48,309 bases of DNA from Acidobacteriaceae bacterium (GTDB lineage: Bacteria > Acidobacteriota > Terriglobia > Terriglobales > Acidobacteriaceae). The notes under the pieces were generated by a model. That model did not search any database, was not told where the DNA came from, and saw only the letters and a list, made by a program, of their open reading frames with translations. A program made the translations under genes and the position numbers. Shown here in pieces: positions 42,453-48,309 of the stretch (positions are counted from its first letter, which is position 1; every line of letters begins with the position of its first letter). The DNA lies in contig PMUM01000143.1 of NCBI GenBank assembly GCA_003166855.1, positions 1,680 through 49,988 of the forward strand, read 5' to 3'.

Positions 42453-43235
42453 CTAGAGGTTGGTGAAAATCGAGTACTGTGGCGTGCCCGCGATCTTCCT
42501 CAGTTTTTGGCTTTCGCTTAGCGTGTGTTCCAGCAGCGGGTTGTGATAAAGGACGTACACCGGCCTGGGATGCTCGCGCAAGGACTGATCAAGGTTGGCA
42601 ACCACTTGCCGCATTCCTGATTCCGGGAAGGGATTGAAGAGAAAAATCACCAGCGGATCGGCGGGAAGATGGAAGGCAGTTGCGTCCCCGCAGATCGATT
42701 CGAGCACGAAGCACCTCTGCGACTCGCTCTTATACTGGCGCAAATTCTGCTGCGCGATCTCGTGCAGTGAAGGTAGCAGTTCCACGCCGAGGATCCGGCG
42801 GAAGGGGTGGTCCGAAGCCATTAGAAGTGTGCGTCCCTTGCCCGATCCGAGGTCGATAAAAGTGAAATCGCGGAAGTTCAGAGCAGTGCCGAGAGTTGTG
42901 TGGTCGGGCCCCGGCGTTTGCTGAAGCGACTGTTGAAGAGCGTCGAGCATTTCGTGAAATGCAACTGGTTCCGTCGGCTGGTAGGCGGAATGGAACATGC
43001 CCAGCAGCCGGTCGCGCCATCCGACTGCGCCGCTCGTCGTGTTGACGTGGTAGTCCCAGTCGTACTCGGCGTCGCCAAAACGCGCTCGCAGACGATCCGG
43101 CGTCGAGTCGCGGGCGAACTCCCACAGCACGCCTCCAAGACGGCGCGTTGCGGCGAGCGCTCCTTCATAGCGGGCGGCATAGGTCCACCACTGCCACGCG
43201 GTTTGCAGCACACTGATTTGGGCAGGGGAATCCAT
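42453..43235 (-). CDS. Class I SAM-dependent methyltransferase
   Basis: A 260-aa enzyme. Motif I FIDLGSGKGRT (126-136) binds SAM, the acidic loop GVELLPSLHEIAQQN follows (Glu152), then ICGDATAFHLP (about 181-191, motif III with Asp184), and a motif IV FLFNPFPESG (198-207), where an NPF replaces the usual NPPY, DPPY or similar. About 125 residues precede motif I and include aromatic-rich AWQWWTYAARYEG and DYDW-like stretches. Acceptor unknown; protein, lipid or small molecule are open. It follows the TPR-like protein by 51 bases in the pilus cluster and could modify a pilus or envelope component. That link is inference. Confidence 0.72.
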   Translation of the reverse strand: MDSPAQISVLQTAWQWWTYAARYEGALAATRRLGGVLWEFARDSTPDRLRARFGDAEYDWDYHVNTTSGAVGWRDRLLGMFHSAYQPTEPVAFHEMLDALQQSLQQTPGPDHTTLGTALNFRDFTFIDLGSGKGRTLLMASDHPFRRILGVELLPSLHEIAQQNLRQYKSESQRCFVLESICGDATAFHLPADPLVIFLFNPFPESGMRQVVANLDQSLREHPRPVYVLYHNPLLEHTLSESQKLRKIAGTPQYSIFTNL

Positions 43236-43286
43236 GGCAGCAGAATGACGGATGCTTAGACATGATACGGGGAACCGCGCTCGGTG

Positions 43287-44213
43287 CTAGCTCTTGGTGT
43301 GGAATTTCGGCGGCCCAGGTTTGTATCCCGGAGGCGTGCCCTTGGTGATGAACGGAAAATCGTCCGGGTTCTGCACCTCGATGCGGCCTTCCGCAGTGAG
43401 CTTGTAAGCATTGCCGTCAGGATCGACGGGGACGCCGCGCCAGTGTTGGTCCGCCACAAGTTCCGACATGCTGCTGGGCAGGCGCCCGGTCCTTTGTCCG
43501 AACTGCGTGACGATGGCTTCCAGGTTGGTGACGTCTTCGTCCACCCGGATCGCGCGCAGGTGTTCGACCGCATTCTGGCGGATGTTGGCTTCGTACGCGT
43601 TTTCGTAGGTGGCGCTCCACAACATGCGGGCGGTGGCGAAATCGCCGGCGTGCGCGGCCATCTGTGCCGCCAGGATCTTCATGTAAGGATGCGCATTGGG
43701 AACGTTTGAGCCGCGCTCAAAAACAGCCGCTGCGTTCCGATAATCCTTCAGTTCGGTGTAGTAGACGAATCCGAGATTGTAGTAAAGCTGCCAGTTGTCG
43801 GGATTGTGCTCGATGCCAAACTCCATCAACTGGATGGCGCGCCCCGGTTCGCCCGCTCCGTTCGGCGGCTTGGGAGCGAGGAAGCTGGCGCCGAACTGGT
43901 ACGCGGAAATCAGATGCGGGTCCAGAGTGGTCGTGATCTCCAGCAGCGGAGCCAGTTCGTTGTAAGTGTGCGAGCGGTCGAAATGACGGTGCCCGAAATA
44001 CTGCACCGTGCGCGTCCAATAGATGCAGGCCATCAGGCCATCAAATCCCAGGCTGGCGCGCTTTACCATCTTCGGGGAACTGATGTAGAGGGCGTCCTCG
44101 AGAGTGGCTTGCGGGCGGATCTTGTCGAGGTGCCGCAGCAGAAGAACACAGGCGACCGCCGAGATTGCCAGGCATGCGGCGGCGATCACGGTAGTGCGCT
44201 GCCGGGCGTTCAT
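43287..44213 (-). CDS. TPR-like membrane-anchored protein of the ABC/pilus locus
   Basis: A 308-aa protein with an N-terminal signal anchor (about 9-26). The region 75-215 is helical with TPR-like spacing: LLEITTTLDPHLISAYQFG, IQLMEFGIEHNPDNWQLYYNLGFVYY, YRNAAAVFERGSNVPNAHPY, GDFATARMLWSATYENAY. The C-terminal 90 residues form a small beta-hairpin domain containing WRGVPVDPDGNAYKL (about 259-273), with the 'G-V-D-P-G-Y/F' form seen in GspG-like pseudopilin tails. It lies downstream of the ABC permease with a palindromic element in the gap. Position is similar to PilG in Myxococcus. Role is inference. Confidence 0.65.
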   Translation of the reverse strand: MNARQRTTVIAAACLAISAVACVLLLRHLDKIRPQATLEDALYISSPKMVKRASLGFDGLMACIYWTRTVQYFGHRHFDRSHTYNELAPLLEITTTLDPHLISAYQFGASFLAPKPPNGAGEPGRAIQLMEFGIEHNPDNWQLYYNLGFVYYTELKDYRNAAAVFERGSNVPNAHPYMKILAAQMAAHAGDFATARMLWSATYENAYEANIRQNAVEHLRAIRVDEDVTNLEAIVTQFGQRTGRLPSSMSELVADQHWRGVPVDPDGNAYKLTAEGRIEVQNPDDFPFITKGTPPGYKPGPPKFHTKS

Positions 44214-44245
44214 CGAGTTCCTCCTACGTTGCGGAGGCGAGGATC

Positions 44246-44371
44246 ATGTGGGGACAGCCGCCTTCGGCTGTCCGGTCGAGCGAAGCTCGACGGTCGTTCT
44301 CCCGATTTCGAAAAATCAACACCTAGCCGGGCCAAGCCCGGCCGGACAGCCGAGGGCGGCTGTCCCCACAT
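44246..44371. repeat. GACAGCCG-type palindromic element, copy 3 (composite)
   Basis: A 126-base composite. The outer arms are about 30 bases and complementary: 44246-44275 begins ATGTGGGGACAGCC, and 44342-44371 ends GGCTGTCCCCACAT. Inside are GTCGAGC/GCTCGAC with GAA loop (44275-44291) and GCCGGGC/GCCCGGC with CAA loop (44326-44342). It lies between the ABC permease and TPR genes, which are otherwise co-directional. It is the longest and most complete copy in the window. Confidence 0.85.
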
Positions 44372-44400
44372 AAGCCTGAATGACCTCAACCTTCCCACAC

Positions 44401-45177
44401 TCATTTCAGGTTCCTGCGCTCAAAGATCAGCACCGCTCCACTCAACGCCATGGCCGTATAGAACAACGCGTAGAGCGTGTTGTGCAGGATGAGCTGCGAA
44501 CTCACCGGCTGCTGGTGCGCCACCGCGCTGATTACGTTGAGTGCCGAGAAATTGGGCACCATGTAGGCCGCTGCTGTTGTGAACCAGCGTGTTACCCCGT
44601 GCGCCAGTCCGGCGAATCCGCGAAGGTCGTCGGCGAAGCTTCCAATCACGAAGAGAGAGAACGCGAAGACTGCCGACAGCAGCGGGGAAGAGAACGATGA
44701 AAACAGCAGGGCCAGCGAACAGATGATCAGAAATTCGAGGATGATGAAATAGAGTGCGATCAGGATCAGAGCATCCGGCCTGGAGAACTTATGCGCAACG
44801 TAGAGCAGCGCGCCGAATACTCCAATCGCCATCAAAAACGCGTTCACCACAAGCGTTCCCGCCAGCCCGAAAAACTTGCCGACAATAAACTCCCAACGCC
44901 GCACCGGCCGCGACAGAACGGTGTACAGCGTGCGCTTTTCGATTTCTTTCGAGACCAGTCCAATGCCGATGAAGATGGCAATGACAATGCCGAACAGCGA
45001 CACCGCGGTAAGCCCGAGGTTGATGACCACCAGGCGCTCGATGTCGATGGAGATCTGGCCCACGAAAATAGCTGCGCCCGAAAGCAGCAGGGCGAACGCG
45101 ATCAGGTTGTAAAGTACGCGGTCACGGACCGCTTCGCGGAACGTGTTGCGGGCAATGTGAAGAATGCGCGCGCTCAT
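44401..45177 (-). CDS. ABC-2 type exporter permease (PilI-like by position)
   Basis: A 258-aa protein with six membrane helices. ATG 45177 overlaps the ATPase stop by four bases (ATGA), which decides the start over longer frames. The N-terminus [23 protein letters not shown] is typical of ABC-2 permeases, followed by the cytoplasmic SKEIEKRTLYTVLSRPVRR segment (about 77-95, ABC-2 signature with KE-x-RT) that docks on the ATPase, and IVGKFFGLAGTLVVNAFLM. It forms an exporter with the ATPase. Cargo unknown. Confidence 0.85.
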   Translation of the reverse strand: MSARILHIARNTFREAVRDRVLYNLIAFALLLSGAAIFVGQISIDIERLVVINLGLTAVSLFGIVIAIFIGIGLVSKEIEKRTLYTVLSRPVRRWEFIVGKFFGLAGTLVVNAFLMAIGVFGALLYVAHKFSRPDALILIALYFIILEFLIICSLALLFSSFSSPLLSAVFAFSLFVIGSFADDLRGFAGLAHGVTRWFTTAAAYMVPNFSALNVISAVAHQQPVSSQLILHNTLYALFYTAMALSGAVLIFERRNLK

Positions 45178-46127
45178 ACGGCGGTCCCCACCGTCTTCCC
45201 CGCAAGAGTTTGGGGCTGCTGCAGCTTCTCGACGAAGTAGGCTTCCAGCGAAGTGCGCAGCGGAGTGATCGCAATCAGGCGAATACGTTCGCGGCGCAGT
45301 GCGTCGATGGCCGCGTCCTGCTGATTCTCCGAGAGCACGGCGCGAACCGTGTCCCCGGTGACGTGGCATTCCGCGCCCAGGGCCTTCATCGACGCCGGAA
45401 TCTGCGTGCCTTGCCAGATGACTTCCACCTTGCCCTGGACCGTCGACGTCAAGTCTTCCACCGCTCCTACACCGCGCAATTCGCCTTTGTGAATGATGGC
45501 AACTCGGTCGCACAGCGCTTCGGCGTCCGAGAGAATGTGCGTCGAGAAAAATACCGTCTTGCCTTCCTGCTTGAGCTGCTCCATCAGGTCGCGTACCTCG
45601 CGCCGGCCCAGAGGATCCAGTCCTGACATCGGTTCGTCGAAGAACACCAGCTTGGGATTGTGCAGAATCGCCTGCGCGATCCCTGCCCGCTGCAGCATAC
45701 CTTTGGAAAACTTGCGCAACTGCACGCCCTTAATGTCGGTGAGACCCACCCGCTGCAGGACTTCCTCCACGCGACGCTTGCGGTCTTTCGCAGGAACTCC
45801 GGAGAGTTGTCCGTAGTAGTCGAGCAATTCGTGGGCGGTCAGGTAATCGTAAAAGTACGGCTGCTCCGGCAGAAAGCCGATCTGCGCTTTGATCTCGGGA
45901 TCGGTCCATTCGTGGCCCAGAATGCGAGCCGTCCCGGATGTGGGGAACACCAGCCCCATCAGCATTTTCAAGGTTGTCGTTTTGCCCGCGCCGTTCGGAC
46001 CGAGGAAGCCAAAAATCTCTCCCTCTTCCACGGTGAGATGCAGCGGCTGCAAGGCCCGTTTGGGACGCTTGCGCCAAAAGCCCACCATGTAGGTCTTTTC
46101 CAGCCCGAGGATTTCAATTGCGGCCAT
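45174..46127 (-). CDS. ABC exporter ATP-binding protein (PilH-like by position)
   Basis: A 317-aa ABC ATPase of the CcmA/DrrA-like export group. Walker A GPNGAGKT (43-50), Q-loop [15 protein letters not shown] (83-97), signature FSKGMLQR (139-146), Walker [13 protein letters not shown] (159-170) and H-loop [11 protein letters not shown]-terminal accessory domain (about 225-317) follows. The gene follows pilA1 by 184 bases and a hairpin; it overlaps the permease gene. In Myxococcus xanthus the ABC genes pilG-H-I lie beside pilA and are needed for pilus assembly; the resemblance of neighbourhood is the reason for the PilH-like note. Homology beyond the ABC family cannot be judged from sequence by eye. 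Confidence 0.88.
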   Translation of the reverse strand: MAAIEILGLEKTYMVGFWRKRPKRALQPLHLTVEEGEIFGFLGPNGAGKTTTLKMLMGLVFPTSGTARILGHEWTDPEIKAQIGFLPEQPYFYDYLTAHELLDYYGQLSGVPAKDRKRRVEEVLQRVGLTDIKGVQLRKFSKGMLQRAGIAQAILHNPKLVFFDEPMSGLDPLGRREVRDLMEQLKQEGKTVFFSTHILSDAEALCDRVAIIHKGELRGVGAVEDLTSTVQGKVEVIWQGTQIPASMKALGAECHVTGDTVRAVLSENQQDAAIDALRRERIRLIAITPLRTSLEAYFVEKLQQPQTLAGKTVGTAV

Positions 46128-46279
46128 GTCGCCCAGGGAATTCCCGAGAAGTATCCGAAAAGATTATAAGCAAGACCAGGCGCGAGAAGATCGCTCCACC
46201 GGTTACGAGGGTCACTGAGGCGCAGGCGCGAGCACAGAGCAGAGGCGATTCCGCGGAAGTGAAGACTCCCCCTGGGAAG

Positions 46280-46307
46280 CTGAGTCTCACCTTGACATGA
46301 GATTCAG
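46280..46307 (-). promoter_or_regulatory. Hairpin between pilA1 and the ABC genes
   Basis: A 10-bp stem with one G-U type pair: CTGAGTCTCA (46280-46289) and TGAGATTCAG (46298-46307), 8-base loop. It starts 4 bases past the pilA1 stop. No T run follows on the minus strand, so it is not a classical terminator. An mRNA-stabilising or partially terminating hairpin would let pilin be made in excess over the exporter. Confidence 0.45.
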
Positions 46308-46311
46308 CCGT

Positions 46312-46833
46312 TTACTGCGCCACCGGGAAAGCCAGACACGCGGCCAAGGCGTTGACCGGAACATCGCCGGGATTCGCCATCTGTGAGCGCAAAACGCCAT
46401 CGTTCGTGGAGCAGTAATCGTGGTTACCGGTGGAATGAGCCAGCACGGGTGCGGCCGCGGCGACAAACGCCGAGTTGTTGAGGGCGCCCGCGGTCATGAT
46501 GCCCGTTGCCAGAAAGACGTAGCCGCTCTTGCCGCCACTGCCAGGGGTAGACCCGGACAACTGGCTGTCGACCAGACACGCGCTCGTCGAGGACGGAGCG
46601 CAGGGGGTCGCGCCGCCCAGCGACGTGATGTCGGGAGAAAAGCCGACGGTCGGATAGGCCGTGTCGTAGGCGATCTCCGCGCTCTTGATGGCGGCCAGCG
46701 AGCCGACTGCCGAGGCTTCGTTCGCCGACATTCGTGCTTGGAGCAGACTGGGGATCGCAATGGCGGCAATCACCAGGATGATCGCCACTACGATCAGTAA
46801 CTCGATCAGTGAGAATCCCTTTGTTGAACGCAT
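46312..46833 (-). CDS. pilA: Type IV pilin, paralog 1
   Basis: A 173-aa type IVa pilin. Short leader ending in Gly6, then mature FSLIELLIVVAIILVIAAIA with Glu at position +5 (E11 of the precursor). The N-terminal helix ends with PSLLQARMSANEASAVGSL, and the globular part has four cysteines (TPCAPSSTSAC; HDYC; LAAC), unlike paralogs 2 and 3 in the C-terminal half. ATG 46833 follows AAGGGAG. The gene has a sigma-54-like promoter and tandem 17-bp repeats upstream. A prepilin peptidase is needed and is not in the window. Confidence 0.93.
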   Translation of the reverse strand: MRSTKGFSLIELLIVVAIILVIAAIAIPSLLQARMSANEASAVGSLAAIKSAEIAYDTAYPTVGFSPDITSLGGATPCAPSSTSACLVDSQLSGSTPGSGGKSGYVFLATGIMTAGALNNSAFVAAAAPVLAHSTGNHDYCSTNDGVLRSQMANPGDVPVNALAACLAFPVAQ

Positions 46834-46888
46834 AAAACTCCCTTCCCCATGTGGATCAACTCAACTTCGGGGGCAGACAGTGAAATAT

Positions 46889-46906
46889 TTGCAATCTCAC
46901 TACCAA
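46889..46906 (-). promoter_or_regulatory. Sigma-54-like promoter of pilA1
   Basis: On the minus strand TTGGTAGTGAGATTGCAA has GG (-24) and GC (-12) spaced by exactly 10 bases, with TTGCA on the -12 side as in the RpoN consensus; the -24 side is TTGGTA rather than TTGGCA. The predicted start is about 46880, 47 bases before the ATG. Confidence 0.5.
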
Positions 46907-46931
46907 TGCCGTCAGCCTGCCCGGAATCTTT

Positions 46932-46965
46932 AGTAATGCTCTCGAAAGAGTAATGCTCTCGAAAG
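46932..46965. repeat. Two abutting 17-bp direct repeats upstream of the pilA1 promoter
   Basis: AGTAATGCTCTCGAAAG occurs at 46932-46948 and again at 46949-46965, identical and without spacer. Each repeat contains CTCT-N4-AGAG-like half sites when read across the junction. They lie about 50-85 bases upstream of the predicted pilA1 start, the place of enhancer sites for NtrC-type activators such as PilR. Confidence 0.8.
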
Positions 46966-47037
46966 TGGAAAGCCGGTGGACAGATCCCGCAGAAGGGGCT
47001 GCCTCGATGGTTTGCCAGGCGGCCAGAAAACTACAAG

Positions 47038-47061
47038 GGCAGCGAACTGGTGTTCGCTGCC
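47038..47061 (-). terminator. Hairpin terminator after pilin paralog 2
   Basis: A perfect 10-bp stem, GGCAGCGAAC (47038-47047) and GTTCGCTGCC (47052-47061), loop TGGT. On the minus strand it is followed by CTTGTAGTTTTC. It lies 40 bases past the stop of paralog 2 and is nearly identical to the terminator of paralog 3. Confidence 0.65.
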
Positions 47062-47101
47062 ACCGGTTTGCAATACGACCTCGCTGAAGCTAAAACCTGC
47101 G

Positions 47102-47623
47102 TTACTGGTTCAGCGGATTGAAGGTTTGGATGCCGGCTTCGGTGGCGGAGCAAACGCCCGCTGGGTCGACGCGAATCACTGCATCTTCCTCCGCGCAGAA
47201 GCCGCGAATGCCGGTCTGGTTGATCGAAAGCGGAACCGCTTTGGCCGCATAGCCTACGTTGACGCCGCCCGCGATTGTGCCCGCACCGGTGGTGAACGAG
47301 TAGCCGCTCTTGCCGCCACCCGCCGGGTTGCCGTTGTTGGAGAGCACGGAATCAATCAAGCAAGCTGTAGTTGAGCTGGGAACGCAAGCCGCACCCAACG
47401 CGCCGCCCAGGTTCGTCAGAGCCGGAGCATAGCCGACCGTTGGATACGCACTCTGGTAGGTTATTTCTCCAGTAGTGATGGTGCGAAGCGAAGCGACAGC
47501 AGACGACTCATTGGCCGCCATACGGGCGCGGAGTAAGTTCGGGATCGCGATCGCTGCGATGATCAGGATGATGGCCACTACGATCAGCAGTTCGATCAGT
47601 GAAAAACCCTTTTGTTTCCGCAT
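47102..47623 (-). CDS. pilA: Type IV pilin, paralog 2
   Basis: A 173-aa type IVa pilin with leader ending Gly6 and mature FSLIELLIVVAIILIIAAIA (Glu +5 present). The helix continues as PNLLRARMAANESSAVASL. The globular region has AACVPSSTTACLID and a C-terminal GIRGFCAEEDAVIRVDPAGVC disulfide-type loop ending in NPLNQ. ATG 47623 follows GGGAGA. It differs from the visible 96 residues of paralog 3 at only ten positions, and is more distant from paralog 1. A sigma-54 site is only weakly suggested upstream. Its own terminator follows. Confidence 0.93.
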   Translation of the reverse strand: MRKQKGFSLIELLIVVAIILIIAAIAIPNLLRARMAANESSAVASLRTITTGEITYQSAYPTVGYAPALTNLGGALGAACVPSSTTACLIDSVLSNNGNPAGGGKSGYSFTTGAGTIAGGVNVGYAAKAVPLSINQTGIRGFCAEEDAVIRVDPAGVCSATEAGIQTFNPLNQ

Positions 47624-47947
47624 CTCTATTTTCTCCCAAGCTCTTTGTTTTGAATTTTCTAGTCTCGATGATTCGTACGCGATTCATGTTGCACTTGCCA
47701 GGCCGTCATCTCCGGTGACTTTGGTTCGCACTGCGCCGCAGCAAGGCGTTGTTCGCACCAGCGGTCAGAAGCTCAACTCGATTCTAATCCTTCCCCGGCT
47801 GGATTAGTGGCAAATGCCGCGCCAGAGTGACAATTCGTGTCAGTCCGCGTACAGAATGGGGCCGAAGTCCCCGCTTGCGTTTTCGCCTGGATTTGGGAAG
47901 ATCTGCAGCCATCCCAGAGCCACTTCCATGTCTGCATCAAAAAAACA
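47624..47947. other. Upstream region of pilin paralog 2
   Basis: No gene is supported. It should hold the paralog 2 promoter (read leftward). The best RpoN-like match is CGGCCTGGCAAGTGCAA on the minus strand near 47690-47706 (GG and GC spaced by 10), but TTGC is replaced by GTGC, so I do not call it. A TGACA-N5-TGTCA palindrome lies at 47828-47842. Confidence 0.4.
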
Positions 47948-47977
47948 AAGGGCAGCGAGCGTGTGCTCGCTGCCCTT
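47948..47977 (-). terminator. Intrinsic terminator of pilin paralog 3
   Basis: A perfect 13-bp stem, AAGGGCAGCGAGC (47948-47960) and GCTCGCTGCCCTT (47965-47977), loop GTGT. On the minus strand it is followed by TGTTTTTTTG. It lies about 42 bases after the stop of paralog 3 and is one of the strongest terminators in the window. Confidence 0.9.
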
Positions 47978-48018
47978 CTTGGCTTGTACCCTCCCCCAGG
48001 TACTCGCCAGACTGAAAC

Positions 48019-48309
48019 TTACTGGTTGAGCGGGTTGAAGGCCAGGACACCCGCTTCGGTGCCGGAGCAAACGCCCGCTGGGTCGACGCGAATCACTGCA
48101 TCTTCCTCAGCGCAGAAGCCGCGGATGCCGGTCTGGTTGACCGAAAGCGGAATGGCCTTGGCCGTGTAGCCTACGTTGACGCCACCCACAACCGTGCCAG
48201 CGCCCGTGGTGAACGAGTAGCCGCTCTTGCCACCGCCCGCCGGGTTGCCGTTGTTGGAGAGCACGGAGTCAATCAAGCAAGCTGTGGTCGAGCTGGGTGT
48301 GCAAGCCGC
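48019..48309 (-). CDS. pilA: Type IV pilin, paralog 3 (C-terminal part; 5' end outside window)
   Basis: The frame is open to the right edge, so the start lies beyond 48309. The 96 visible residues match the C-terminal half of paralog 2 with ten substitutions: CTPSSTTACLIDSVLSNNG, then the SGYSFTTGAG strand, and the GIRGFCAEEDAVIRVDPAG loop and NPLNQ end. All four cysteines are kept. The leader, processing site and promoter cannot be seen. Recent tandem duplication with paralog 2, terminator included, is likely. Confidence 0.92.
   Translation of the reverse strand, partial: AACTPSSTTACLIDSVLSNNGNPAGGGKSGYSFTTGAGTVVGGVNVGYTAKAIPLSVNQTGIRGFCAEEDAVIRVDPAGVCSGTEAGVLAFNPLNQ

Noticed and set aside
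45178-45513. Longer frame in front of the ABC-2 permease
   Set aside because: It is antisense-like, overlaps the ATPase gene, and the ATGA junction plus typical N-terminus set the start at 45177.
47690-47706. Sigma-54 promoter of pilin paralog 2
   Set aside because: GG and GC are spaced by 10, but the -12 element reads GTGC instead of TTGC and the -24 side is CGGCC, so the match is too weak to call.

Overview
The window looks like chromosomal DNA from a member of the Acidobacteriota (Koribacter/Terriglobia-like). This is inferred from gene content and was not checked by search. The pointers are: moderately GC-rich coding DNA; a very large Oar-like TonB-dependent receptor with a carboxypeptidase-regulatory-like N-terminal domain; a huge secreted BNR/Ig-like protein with an unusual C-terminal anchor; many intergenic palindromes; and a PilM-PilN-PilO machine combined with several tandem pilins. 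There is no transposase, integrase, phage gene, CRISPR array or rRNA. One tRNA-Leu(UAG) is present.

Left part (1-8.95 kb): the 3' end of a GH57-type glycoside hydrolase, an orphan VapB-like antitoxin, and an exported glycine-zipper protein. These are followed by a tight + strand operon eno / DUF2059 / gpmI, which encodes two consecutive glycolytic enzymes with a secreted protein between them. Next come a GAF protein, a DUF3467 protein, a GT39/ArnT-like membrane glycosyltransferase and a small membrane gene that appears to carry a one-base frameshift.

Middle part (8.97-26 kb): modA-modB-modC (molybdate uptake, - strand, each junction carrying a different palindromic repeat), the 1510-aa secreted BNR/Ig-like protein, lhgO, the 1272-aa TonB-dependent receptor, an APC permease, a 53-aa zinc-ribbon protein, a yeast FCY1-type cytosine deaminase, a benzoate-CoA-ligase-like enzyme and tRNA-Leu.

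Right-middle (26-34.2 kb): a five-gene - strand efflux operon with three consecutive, divergent membrane-fusion adaptors, one MacB/FtsX-type permease and a TolC-like channel, but no ABC ATPase. A small two-helix membrane protein and erpA (A-type Fe-S carrier, with a clear extended -10 promoter and intrinsic terminator) follow.

Right part (34.3 kb to the end): a type IV pilus / type II secretion-like region, all on the - strand. In transcription order it holds at least three tandem type IV pilins (one cut by the right edge), an ABC exporter pair (ATPase and permease) with a TPR-like protein that recalls Myxococcus PilGHI, a SAM methyltransferase, lolA, pilC, pilB, pilM, pilN, pilO, a PilP/GspC-like protein and a pseudopilin-like protein with a long disordered tail. 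No secretin (PilQ/GspD), PilT or prepilin peptidase is in the window. The gene junctions in this cluster carry four families of inverted repeats. The pilin proximal to the ABC genes has a sigma-54-like promoter with two abutting 17-bp repeats at enhancer distance. The pilin/ABC promoter architecture, the secretin-less machine with a modified pseudopilin, and the ATPase-less triple-adaptor efflux operon are the most interesting things here.
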